From Neolentinus lepideus HHB14362 ss-1 (lineage: Eukaryota; Basidiomycota; Agaricomycetes; Gloeophyllales; Gloeophyllaceae), in NCBI GenBank assembly GCA_001632425.1, contig KV425602.1:124001-188000 (forward strand): DNA of 64,000 bases, read 5' to 3'. Below are positions 20,834 to 30,859 of this stretch, piece by piece. The stretch's first letter is position 1. The number at the start of each line of letters is the position of its first letter. Under the pieces are notes generated by a model, which was given only the letters and a program-made list of their open reading frames with translations, did not search any database and was not told where the DNA came from. The position numbers and the translations under genes were made by a program.

Positions 20834-22048
20834 TCAAACTGTTGGATGGAGCCGTGGCGTAGGCATCGCTATGTACGTGCTAGCGACAATCAGTAGGCTT
20901 ATTGATTGACTAGATATGCGAACATTCAGTTTGAGATGTTCTGGGGTGCGGCGTAATAAAGTTGGTATACAAACCCAAGATTATATACGTGATATACAAT
21001 GCGTGCGGAATATAACTGTGTAAACAGAACATGAAGTAATATGTGTATCTAGCGCGGCTACCTTTCTCGGACGCAGCCTGCCCCGTGGCCCCCGGCGTGC
21101 CCCTCGACTTGAGGTGTCTCGGTGAGTCTTGACAGTTCTACCACGTTCATTACAAAACTTCCTGAAGAACATTTTGGCCGTGGTTTTGCGACGTTGATCG
21201 AAGGATTTACGTCTCGGAGGATGTGAGGGTTGTCAGCACTTCACGACCCTCTTGGAATGGCTGCATGTATTATGTGCGTGCTTTCCTGTCTGTGAGGCGG
21301 TCTGTACGATAATTTAAATAATATCTGGATTTTTAAATTTATCAGCCTCAAGTCGACGTTGCATCATTGTGGCATAACACATGTACGTTGAGATGAGGGC
21401 TGCGTCTTGAGGGGATTTGCAAGACTCCCTTTTTATGCCGTTATAGCGGTTGGATAAGATAGAAAACTCTGTTCCGGAGTTCGATATTGGCCATCGGGTC
21501 TTTCCCCGCCGTGAGCAATGATTCTTGAATATGTTCTCACTTGACTGCGACTTCTGGGTAACGATTGCATAATTTAACGGCATAGACCAGTTCGCCGTCC
21601 GCTCTCCTGAAGAGTTGCATTGAGCATATGCATCCAAAGTTGGATTATGACAGTCCGTGAGCAAAGCGCTGCTTATTTTGCGACAGTCTTGGTAATCTAC
21701 GACCTGTCACTCCCTGGAGATATCACCGCAGTATGCACCATACTTCCCATCCAGGATGCTTTGCGCAATAGGGTTACAGGAGAAGTCGATCGGTCTTTTG
21801 CACTCGCCTTTCAATCCACTTCGCAGCTCTCGCCATGTCCAACCCACAACCAATTGCTCCCTCACGAACCCTGTACTATTCTGGTCCCGTCGGACCCGGT
21901 GCCTGAAGCGATGCCTAGATATCCCGTCATTGGAACCCGCATTTACCTTCCTTCTCGGGCTCCCTCCGCCATGCCCGAGTACTTGGCGTCTGTATATGTA
22001 GCAGCATCGCGTTCTTGGAGGGCACAGAAATCGAAGCATCTTTTGGTC
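20834..22048. other. intergenic, no supported gene
   Basis: A 116-codon minus-strand frame at 21314-21664 and an open plus-strand extension upstream of 22049 were examined. Neither has motifs or splice support. The plus-strand extension contains MPEYLASVYVAASRS, which could belong to a leader. Confidence 0.35.
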
Positions 22049-22621
22049 ATGTCAAAGACGACGTTCTCCTACCAAGTGCAACGCGTTACGTACGAGACCG
22101 ACGTTCCCGTTTCGGAGGTGCTCGCGCGCCTGGACAAGGCGCTGAACCGTGCCAACTCGGCTGGTCTGCTCCAGAAATTCATCAATACCACGAGCAAGGA
22201 AGAGCTTGAGAGCACGATCCATGGACAGACGGATAACGGCGTGCGGGACTTCATGTACGTACATTGAGGCTCTGCCTAAGACATAATTAGACATTCAAAT
22301 GATAGGTTCATCGGTCAGATACGCCACGAAGGCTGGCTGAACGCGTATTTTGACACAGACACATACCCGCCCATATCCGTCTACACCTTGGGCAACCCGC
22401 TCATTGCGCAGACCATGATCCGGCACGACACCATCGCAGCGTACTACGTGCCGCCCAAAATATTTGTCATTGGAAAACCCGATGATAAGGGTGCGAAGGT
22501 GATTTATGACTTACCGTCATCTCTCATTGCTGCAGGGAAGGAGGGAGAATTGAAGGTGGCTGCTGACAGGCTGGATGCGAAGTTGGAGAACTTGGTGAGG
22601 AAGATCACGGCGAAGCTTTAG
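22049..22621 (+). CDS. DUF302-like domain protein (173 aa, 2 exons)
   Basis: Exons 22049-22254 and 22306-22621 join in phase 2 (intron GTACGT...GATAG) to give 173 residues. The ATG at 22049 begins MSKTTFSYQVQRVTYETDV directly at the domain. The frame stays open upstream, but that part has no resemblance to the family. Exon 2 carries the recognisable core: YTLGNPLIAQTMIRHD, AAYYVPPKIFVIG and IYDLPSS. This matches the DUF302 superfamily pattern (GNP, a conserved hydrophobic A..M, VP, YD.PSS). These are small alpha/beta proteins of unclear role, proposed to bind small ligands. No signal peptide is seen, so it is probably cytosolic. Confidence 0.7.
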
Positions 22622-23109
22622 ATTGGGGAAAAGGGGCGCGGGCGGATAGTTAGTCACGGATTATCCCACTCCCGACCCTGCTTATGATGGGACCCTCAAA
22701 CATGCCGGAAGTCTATATGATTCGGAATGAGATGTTCTCTTCGAAGTTGCTGGCAGATTGTCAAACCCTGCCTCTTTACGACCTGGAATCAAACGCGTTT
22801 TATTGGCCGCCGCACGGTCGATAACGACTCGGTGGGCGCTCACTGGATGCGCCTGACACTCTTTGTGGTGATCTCTGGTCTGCGGGCGGACATCAACTCC
22901 TCACTACAAAACTACTCCGACAAGGCTCTAGAGCACAGGATCAGAGCGTCACAGACATTCTGTTCTGAAACTTACTGACCGAGTCATCCACCCTGGAAGA
23001 TGGAGCCTCTGGCGTCAACTTCGGCCTGTCAGCACCAACACGGACTTAATCGAGTCGCATTATCTGTTCTCGACAACCAGAACCCGGGGCACCACAAGTC
23101 GCGGTAGTA
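22622..23109. other. intergenic, no supported gene
   Basis: An 83-codon plus-strand frame at 22727 shows no recognisable feature. Nothing else was found. Confidence 0.3.
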
Positions 23110-24021
23110 TCAGGTGTTTTCGCCCCACGATCTCCATGATCGAGTGATCGAAATACAGCTTTCTCTGGTCATCTTGAGGCATTCCATAGGACAACGGATG
23201 CTGCGAGCATCGATCGATGCGAAGTCGTCCAAGAACTGAATCGCAGCATCGACGCCTTAGGACAGCATAATTATGCCGTGCGGTGCAGGGAAGCCCTTCC
23301 TCTTCTTGACTCGACGCAACGTTTCAAGACATTGGGGAACGTTCTAGTAGATTCAGGCACTTAACAGATGATCTAGCCACTTACAGCGCTATCGTTTAGG
23401 AAGTTGTCACAGAACTCGGTCAATTCCTCCACCCGAGCGATATCAAGGAATACCGAGAGTACGTCTTGCGTCAACTTATATCCCTGGCCAAATGTGAGGT
23501 GAGTCAGGTCGGACGCACTGTAGCTCCCGTACACCGATGTCTCCCAATTTCCTAGATCACGAAATATTCTTCGAAAGCCGTGAATTGTGAAATTCGATGT
23601 GAAATTGAGCAGGTGACTGACCAATTTGTGGGCACACCGATGGATGAGAATGAGCGAGCCATATACGGTGTTCTACTCCATTGAGACGGAGCACCATTTT
23701 CAGTCGTAACCGTAGCAGACCGGAAACGAAACACATGGCCATGGGTTCCATGTTCCCAGTAAAATGAACGCATCTGAGGGTAACCAGGGCTGACAGAACG
23801 CGAGAAATACAGTGCAGGAAACCGAAATTCCGAAATTCTTGAGGATTCAACGGCGAGGATGGGCGCAAGGTGTACGAGTCGAGATTGTATAGTAAGGATA
23901 GCGGGCTGGACGTGTCGCTTGATTTCGCGGAACAACGGAGTGCCCATTGGACATGCACGTTATTCACCGTAGTAATATGATACATGGTCAGACTTCCAAG
24001 AAAATAACAGGTCCAGGACAT
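23110..24021 (-). pseudogene. degenerate F-box/LRR-like gene remnant
   Basis: Several minus-strand frames in succession carry fragments resembling the C-terminal half of fungal F-box proteins: IFRDLGNWET..., ASDLTHLTFGQG, DIARVEELTEFC. A possible intron starts GTAAGTGG near 23383. Then come CLETLRRVKKRKGF, PHGIIMLS, a stop, VDAAIQFLDDFASID, and a final stop near 23110. The order and spacing fit one gene, but no single frame spans it and at least one in-frame stop and two frame changes are needed. The upstream part (to 24021) is too diverged to place. The family assignment is by style of sequence and is tentative. Confidence 0.35.
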
Positions 24022-24036
24022 ACGATATATCGATGC

Positions 24037-24627
24037 TCAGAGCTCCCCAATATCCTTCTTGATAGCACTCTCGGTAGCAAACACAATAAACTCCGCACAG
24101 TCACCCGCCGCCTCAAGCGTCTCCTTCACCGCATCCCAGCTCCCCACAAGCGTCTTCACCCCAACAATTCCAACAATCGTCACCCAGTCCTCCGGACTCA
24201 GCTTACACAGCCCGCTACCGATGTAGCACCCCGCATGCGTCTCGAATGCCGTTTCCTCCAGTTCCTGACACGTCATCTGCACCTCCCCAGTCGCTTCGGG
24301 AATCAATGCGGTTTGGAGACAGTGCATGGTGTTGAGCATCCATGTCTGGCCAGCAGTACTGAGTTTCGAGCGCTCTTGAGAGAATTTAGTGCAGTATTTG
24401 AGACCGTAGCCTAAGGGGTAGCCTGTTGGACCGCAGTGAAAGCGCGACTCGAGACAGTCCGGGTAGAAGGCGCAGGAACCGTAGACCGGGTTGGAGCAGT
24501 CAGAGAGGTTGGTCGTGGCGTTGAGCGTAGAAGAGGTGGATTGAGATTGGACATAGGTGATAAGGAGAGCCAGGACCAGGTTGAACTTGGCGACGAGGGG
24601 GTAGGGTACGCACGTAGTTAGCTTCAT
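24037..24627 (-). CDS. cysteine-rich secreted protein (196 aa)
   Basis: A single exon from the ATG at 24627 gives 196 residues. An N-terminal hydrophobic segment (KFNLVLALLITYVQSQ) predicts secretion, with cleavage near residue 28-30. The mature part has ten cysteines (SDCSNP, GSCAFYPDC, FHCGPTGY, KYCTKF, MHCLQTAL, MTCQELEE, AGCYIGSGLC, GDCAEF), enough for five disulfides. The motif run KFSQERSKLSTAGQTWM, then MHCLQTALIPEATG, then FETHAGCYIGSGLC has a layout loosely like stanniocalcin-type disulfide-rich proteins. That is a weak analogy, not an assignment. Two N-glycosylation sequons (LNAT, TNLS) lie near the mature N-terminus. Its job is unknown; an extracellular or effector-like role is possible. 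Confidence 0.7.
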   Translation of the reverse strand: MKLTTCVPYPLVAKFNLVLALLITYVQSQSTSSTLNATTNLSDCSNPVYGSCAFYPDCLESRFHCGPTGYPLGYGLKYCTKFSQERSKLSTAGQTWMLNTMHCLQTALIPEATGEVQMTCQELEETAFETHAGCYIGSGLCKLSPEDWVTIVGIVGVKTLVGSWDAVKETLEAAGDCAEFIVFATESAIKKDIGEL

Positions 24628-25094
24628 TACGAGTCCGAGTCACGGGAGTCGTGGGCTGGCAATTTGTGCGTAGTGGCTTGCTTCAAGACGGTAGAGCAGA
24701 AAGAACCTCAACGCCAGGTATAACGGTAGCGGACGCGCTGCGTTGGCACAGTTTATGTACAGCAGCCGAACATAGCGAAGATGTGTCGAAGACTCGAAAC
24801 AGGCGGGCAGTGACGTCACTGTCACTCTTCGAACCACGTGAGTACGAGAATTATTCGGCTGTTTCAAAAGCTCTCCCTCAGCAATCAGGCCGGATTAGCA
24901 CAAAGGTCATATACTTGGTTCGCGTAGAACGGCAGGGAGTGCTTGCTTGAGGTCACGCGCCGAAAGTATATTATTCGAGTACATATAATGGGTAAGAAAG
25001 TCTATGGGTAAAGATATCATGCAGCGTCATCTCAGATACGTCCAAGTCCAAGTCCCAGAGCAAGAGCTGCAATGAGATCAAAGAAGCCAGTCGT
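24628..25094. other. intergenic
   Basis: The 5' region of the secreted protein gene and the 3' side of a putative minus-strand gene. A 99-codon plus frame at 24651 has no support. Confidence 0.3.
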
Positions 25095-25525
25095 TTATTT
25101 TCCGGTAGGTTTCGAGTTCCCCTGTGGCTTGGACGAAGATCCGCCTTTGTTACTATTGGTGGGTTTACTATTGGCGGGCTTCTGCTTAGGCTTATTGGGA
25201 TTGCCCCCCATGTCCGTCACGCGAGTGGGTCCTCGCGGGAACGGCTTGTCGTCCTCCACGATCACTCTTTTACATTCGCAATTAAAACGTTGTTAGTGCG
25301 ACGAAGAATACTCAGCACTCACTGCCCCGTGGAGGTTCTCTTCGTCACGTCAGCATGGGTATTTGACTGCTCTACTAACATACTGCATGAGGACATGAGA
25401 ACGGTCCACGACGACTCGAGGAGGATGGAGACAGACCTCTTCGAAGTTCGTTCCCGGGGCTTGGCACTTATGGAACGAGATGGGAGTAGGTGTGATAGCA
25501 CTGTAGTGCAGTCAGCTGAACGCAA
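25095..25525 (-). CDS. putative last two exons of an unrecognised gene with basic low-complexity tail
   Basis: A canonical intron (donor GTGAGT, branch-like CACTAAC, acceptor AAAAG; 25322-25267, 56 nt) joins two open frames in matching phase. Exon A (up to about 25525) reads RSISAKPRERTSKRSV, SCSMLVEQSN and DVTKRTSTGQ. Exon B (25266-25095) reads VIVEDDKPFPRGPTRVTD, then a Pro/Lys/Ser/Asn-rich tail (NPNKPKQKPANSKPT... KPTGK) to a TAA. Such tails are common in nucleic-acid-binding or nuclear proteins. The 5' part could not be traced: a stop lies just upstream in frame, so another exon is needed. A 184-codon plus-strand frame overlaps (25290-25844); I prefer the minus strand because of the intron and codon continuity. 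Confidence 0.35.
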
Positions 25526-25909
25526 GCCATTTTATCTAGATAAAGGCTGTGCATTTGGTGTATTGAAACTGAGCACGCAGCCCAGCGAAGCGATTTGCTG
25601 TGCTCAACAAATGAAACAGCTGTACGCCCGCAGTCCCCATGAGTACGGCACCCACATTCAAAGAGCTACATTTCGTCCTATATTGATCTTAATCTCACCG
25701 TCGCTGTGTAGCCGGAACAAGGGTCCAGGGAGCTCAGGACCCTCAAGTCGACCGATTAACTGCGCTAAGCTCGCCCTTCTCTTCCTCATTGACATGCTTC
25801 GAATACTGGTGCAGGTCTGCAGAATATGGCCGTCTTATCGATAATCAAGACAGAAGGAAGGGTAGAGTCAAAGTTTCAGTCGATGGAAATCGTCGAAGCA
25901 GCGGCACAC

Positions 25910-26365
25910 TTAGCCAACGAGGCCACTGAACACGTCCAGCCTGCCCGCGCCGCCGAGTCCCTTGCTGTGTACGACAGCATGCGCGTCGAGGATCCTTGGG
26001 TAGAGTCTGTCATGGACACAGTTCTGGATGCATACTAAATTTGTGTGGCTGCACTGTTCCTCACGGGTCCGATCACTTGTAGACCACGTCGTCTTGGGCA
26101 TTCCGGCAGATATCAAGATGTTCTGGAATCTTGTCGTCGAGGATAGCCTAGCATGAGATAGATCACAAGGAGCTATGAGCAAGCGAACTTGAGCATCCGG
26201 AATCGATCCTGGTCCAAAAGCTCCCCCATACAAAGACTCGCTGAAAAGCAGTGCCAGAGCTAACATGATCAGAATAGGGGTTCTTGCCTCGTCGCACGGG
26301 ATCATCAGAGCGAGTCGTGAGTCACACGCCTTAACGGTATAGGACGCAACACGCACCATGTTCAC
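25910..26365 (-). CDS. unrecognised frame with one hydrophobic segment
   Basis: A 151-codon frame contains VRVASYTVKACDSRLA and the hydrophobic run TPILIMLALALLFSESL. Just upstream a GTGAGG...ATTCAG intron (26435-26381) could join it in phase to a further short exon ending in GPLQL. No family was recognised and the C-terminal part looks less protein-like. It may be a real small membrane protein or a relic. A 70-codon plus-strand frame (25826-26038) overlaps its end. Confidence 0.2.
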   Translation of the reverse strand: MNMVRVASYTVKACDSRLALMIPCDEARTPILIMLALALLFSESLYGGAFGPGSIPDAQVRLLIAPCDLSHARLSSTTRFQNILISAGMPKTTWSTSDRTREEQCSHTNLVCIQNCVHDRLYPRILDAHAVVHSKGLGGAGRLDVFSGLVG

Positions 26366-27112
26366 GATCTGAATAGTAGCAAAATATTACATAAGACAAT
26401 CACGCGAGGTCGAAAAACCTCACCAATTGCAACGGGCCCGCAGTGCTGCCCGGAGAGAGGTATGTAAGAATAAAGTTGCAGTACAGGCGTACCGCAAAGA
26501 CGCTGCCTACTTATCGATTCCCACGGTCAGAAAACTCAGAACACGGAATCCGGATTCATAGCCGTAGAAGATGCAATACTGGCAGATAATTCACAAAAAT
26601 AATGAAAGAAAGGTAGTATCCCAAGGAGTACCCGGTGTTTTAATGAGGGGACATTTCTATCTAGAGAGGGACTACAAATTTGGTTCTGTAGTCACTGTGT
26701 AGTAGTCAACATGTATAGATACTTTCTGGGTATATCTACGTTTACTCTATGTCCAATATCGAGCGTAGGGCTTACAGGATAAGTTACAGCACAAGAGAAT
26801 GCTCTGCATGTGGTAGCGTGCCGCATCTGTCATAGATGGTGGTGGCACGTCTGAAGGGTTTGGTAAAAAGTCTTGAATACGGCTGCGAGGAAAATAAATA
26901 AATAAATAAAGAGCACGTCCGTGCCTCTGGCGCAGAGCGGACGAAGCACTGAGAAACATGCTTTTTAATTGGAGTACCGAATATTAACAGAAGGTCAACA
27001 ATCCATCAATACCACCTCACTCATTTCCCGAACCGATCGGGTTTACCGTTACGGACAGCTGAGTCAAAAGCCGACGAGTGCTAAACCATGCTGACCAGTC
27101 TAAAAAATGGCC
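26366..27112. other. intergenic with AAAT microsatellite
   Basis: AT-rich DNA upstream of the OYE gene. An (AAAT)n run of about four units lies at 26892-26909. No gene seen. Confidence 0.4.
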
Positions 27113-27119
27113 TATAAAG
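27113..27119 (+). promoter_or_regulatory. TATA box of OYE-like gene
   Basis: TATAAAG lies 40-46 bp upstream of the ATG at 27159 in an otherwise pyrimidine-poor region. Confidence 0.4.
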
Positions 27120-27158
27120 TCACAACTCAACAACGCCTCGACATCAGGTAATTTCACA

Positions 27159-28464
27159 ATGTCAACTCCCGTACCGAAGCTCTTCCAGCCTATTCGCATA
27201 GGGGCTGTAAATCTAAGTCACCGCATCGTGCTGGCGCCGCTCACCCTTCTACGTGCAAACAAAGCACACATCCACGGCGACCTCGCAGTCGAATATTACA
27301 GGCAGCGCTCCAGCAAGTCCGGAACCCTCCTCATCGCTGAAACCTCGATCATAGCTGCAAAGGCAGGAGGACTGGACCATATCCCTGGTATCTGGAGTGA
27401 CGAGCAAATCAAAGCGTGGCGCAAGGTAAGGAACAGTTTTAATCAGTACTCAAGGGGGTCACATAATCTGGCACAGGTCGTAGATGCGGTCCATGAACAA
27501 GGGAGCTTCATATTTTTGCAAATCGCGGCGTTAGGCCGCCTCGCAAACCCCGAGCTCCTCGAACGCGAAGGTATCTCAAGGGACAACTTCGTCGGGGCGT
27601 CTGCAATTTCTGCGCACTCAGGCGGCGCGGTGCCTCGCCCAATGACTCACGCGGATATCAACGAATACTTGCAGCTCTACGCTACGGCTGCTTCCAACGC
27701 TGTGTTGAAAGCCGGTTTTGACGGAGTGGAGATTCACAACGGTAACGGGACACTGTCAGACCAGTTCTTACAGGACGTGTCCAACCAGCGCACGGACGAG
27801 TACGGAGGTAGCATAGAAAATCGCGCCCGCTTCCCGTTGCAGGTCGTCCAAGCAATTGCGGACGCAATTGGGGAGAACAGGACCGCCGTCCGCATCAGCC
27901 CGTGGAACACCTCGGCAGGTCTGTAGTATGTTTGATACCGATGATCCGCGTGCTGACTCCATGGCATGATAGGTATGCGTATGCCAGACCCGCGGCCCAC
28001 CTTTTCACATTTCGTCTCTAAGCTGCGTGCGCTCCACCCAGGCATAGCGTACCTGCACATCATCGAGCCACGAGTGGCGAACTTTGAAACCGCAGAGGAA
28101 GGTCCCCTCTCGGAGAGTGACTCGAACGACTTCATCCGTGACATCTGGGCGCCGCTACCGCTCATAAGTGCAGGCGGCTACAGCCGAGAATCAGCGACTG
28201 AGACAGCGGAAAAGTATGGCTATTTGATCGCCTTCGGAAGGACGTACATCGCAAATGTGAGTGTCCAATGTTTTCCCGTTGGAAGAAAGGTATTTACTGT
28301 AAGGCTCATTACAGCCAGACCTCCCAGTGAGAATTATGAAGAACATCCCGTTGACGCCATACGACAGATCGACGTTTTACGCCCCAGAGGAGGCGCATGG
28401 CTATATTGATTACCCCTTCGCAGATGAGACGCCGTCAAAAGAAACTGCTTCTGGGAGCGTTTGA
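27159..28464 (+). CDS. Old Yellow Enzyme-type NADH:flavin oxidoreductase (380 aa, 4 exons)
   Basis: Exons 27159-27425, 27477-27918, 27973-28256 and 28315-28464 join without frame break. This is a TIM-barrel FMN enzyme of the OYE family, which reduces activated C=C bonds using NAD(P)H. Visible landmarks: [23 protein letters not shown] (strand 1; the residues after PLT differ from the usual R), [31 protein letters not shown] (Q104), [49 protein letters not shown] and [16 protein letters not shown] (phosphate binding). The substrate-anion pair H176 and N179 is present. Residue 181, tyrosine in the usual H-x-x-N-x-Y proton-donor motif, is threonine here. Length is close to the normal 360-400 residues. 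The ATG at 27159 follows CT/AC-rich leader and is the first residue of the usual N-terminus ([12 protein letters not shown]). Confidence 0.92.
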
Positions 28465-29235
28465 CTTGGGATTTCATCCGTATAGAGTAGAGCAATCACC
28501 TGACAAATAATATACTGCTTCCAAGTGTTTGTGCGCAGTCGAGATGCATTGACGTGTCAGTCACCTTTCCACTTCCTCGAACAAATCATCAGAAACCCAC
28601 ACTTGCCATGGCCGTGAACGAGCACAGACATTACGACGGAGCACTTCGCGAGACGGGATTCGGTTTTATTCAATGTCCAGGCAGCCCTGGGATGAATTCC
28701 GGCGCGCATGCCGGGGCCCGCGCGTATTCACAACAACATAGATGTAAAGATAAAGTCATAACATACGCCAGCGCAATATAAATGAGAAGAATGACAAGTC
28801 GAAGGCTCAGAGGAATGAAGCAAGGCTTGATCCTCTCAGCGGTCACCAAAGAATTGGCGGCCCATCTCGGCACTTCGGTGCCTGGAACCGACCTCGGCCG
28901 TTGCCGCGTAGGCCACAAAGTTGTACTCACCCACGTCGATTTTCCGTCTCTACGTTACTCCTTCCTAGTCCAGCTTCATATTATTTGGCGCGTTTCCACT
29001 CAGCGTGTATCTCCTCCATATCCCACCTTGACCTTGGTCTCGAAAATTTTCTCTGCAAGTAGTTCCGATACCTACTGTCTCATTGTTCAGATCCTTGTTA
29101 TTGTATGCTCAGTACTTCTCTAACGAGAATTAATCTGTAGTAATAACTTGATAATCCTTTATAATTCATCATCTCTATCGACATCAAGCAAGAAATAGAC
29201 GAGTCATACACCATCTACTCTCGACTGCCAAAGTA
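28465..29235. other. intergenic, convergent 3' ends
   Basis: This lies between the OYE gene (+) and the DUF6534 gene (-). No supported gene. Short frames at 28554 and 28782 have no recognisable features. Confidence 0.35.
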
Positions 29236-30859
29236 TCAAATTGCTGCCGGCTTCCCGTAAAGCCCATCGGGATCGTCCCGCGCCTGCGCCTTGTCTGTGC
29301 CGCGCGAGTGCATGAGCTTGTCGTCCGTATCTGCGTCCGATACCGATGCCAACGGCTGCAGGCGGATGTTGTTGCTCACGTTCGTCTCCGTCGCGCGGAA
29401 ACGGAGCGCGTTGCTCTGTGCACGAGATTAAGGAATCAAAAAGTGCAAGGGTGCGTTCAGGCTCAGAAGAGACGCGCACAAAGGTGGAAATACGCACCTC
29501 AGTGTCGAAATCGACCGCAGTCTGGCTGAGGGCCTGCAGGCTCGCGCGCGCGTTGAGGGTGTCGAGGAGTGTCTGCGCGCCCTCAATCTCTCATAAATCT
29601 GATCTGGACAACTGGAATGCGCACTCACGTTCGTGTAGATGCGCCCGATCGGGTACGCGAACATGGCGTACAGGTTCGTGTTGCGGTGGAGGAGGAATCC
29701 GAACAGGTCGCCGAGCGCGAAGATGGACGCAAAAAGCCCCGTCTGCACCGCGCCCCGGATGAGCCGGTTCAGGATCGTATTCGTCTTCCGGATGCCCGTG
29801 CGCGAGCGCCACAAGACGATGGTTAAAACGACTTGGAGGGAGGTGCGTCAGAGGAAGTGAGAGCATTCGCGGAGGAGAGGCGTACGTGTGATGCTAAGAT
29901 CAGCGGCAGTTTGGAAGCCGAGCCACAAGGTGACCAGGGGTGCAAGGACGTTGAATTTTGTGACGCTGAAGGAGCGTTATGTTGGCTGATGTGCAGCTCG
30001 AAGGGAGGGCACGTACTCTTGAATTATCCCAGACTTGACACCCGCTATGACACCGAATATGAATCCGACTACACTGAGAAGGCAGATACACCCGGTAATT
30101 ATCTTGCTCTTCGTGAGACGCAGGACACTGAGGCAGATTTGCATTTGTGTTAGAGGATGTGACATATGGTGTAGAACTCGAGTGGCCTTACCGATGTGCG
30201 AGGAAGAACTGAGTGATGATGGCGGCACATGAGGTTGCGACAGCCGTGAATGGAATCTCCCAGCTCACAGCTGAGTGGACTAGGCGGTAAGCGAACAACA
30301 GCATAGTTGTATGATGAACCACATACTGAGAACAACGGCCGGATTGCCGAAGTTCGTCACGCTAGGTCCGATGGACTATATGAATGTCTTTACGCGTTCT
30401 GAGCTCGTTGAACGTACCACATATCCCATGCTGCATAGATAGCGCTAATCGATGGGTCAGAATTGGCATGCGCAGATGATCTGGATGGATACGCACACCG
30501 CGGAGTGGATGGTGTCGAGAACAAAGAGGACGCCAACGGTAGCCCTGCAGAAAGATGGCTATAAGCGATTTCGTCAACTTGCAGCGCGTCGTTCGGCTTA
30601 CCGGACCCGCCAAGGATCATTGAATTCTGTAGTGCAACCGTTATTCTCGTAACATGAAATCCTTGCCATTAGTACATACGGGTTGTGTGATAAATAAGAA
30701 ACTGCCAGGACACGAGGCCGTACAGATAGGTGTTAACTGCATCAAAATAAATTAGAGTTCATTACGCTCGACGAACGTCAGGCACTCACAGAAAATCCCC
30801 AAGAGGAGAATTCCTATAAGTCGAGAAAGACTCTTCTGGTCAAGCCCCGAAACCGACAT
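29236..30859 (-). CDS. DUF6534-type seven-helix membrane protein (338 aa, 12 short exons)
   Basis: Exons from the start: 30859-30790, 30736-30680, 30626-30602, 30544-30493, 30444-30418, 30375-30327, 30279-30192, 30127-30017, 29965-29886, 29831-29629, 29572-29498 and 29415-29236. All are joined by GT-AG introns with consistent phase to 338 residues. Landmarks typical of this basidiomycete family: FFNTYLYGLVSWQFLIY (TM1), VGVLFVLDTIHSAV, VSWEIPFTAVATSC and QFFLAHR, ITGCICLLSVVGFIFGV, LAPLVTLWLGFQTAADL, RTGIRKTNTILNRLI, TGLFASIFALGDLFGF, YPIGRIYTNTLLDTLNAR. The C-terminal 60 residues are hydrophilic and cytoplasmic by analogy. The fifth exon (27 nt) is the least certain, and the start may lie slightly upstream. 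Function of the family is unknown; receptor-like topology is often suggested. Confidence 0.8.

Noticed and set aside
21314..21664. 116-codon minus-strand frame
   Set aside because: Low-complexity AT-rich DNA, no motif, no upstream or downstream exon with consistent phase.
25290..25844. 184-codon plus-strand frame
   Set aside because: No domain or splice support, and it overlaps a minus-strand pair of exons with a canonical intron and low-complexity coding tail.
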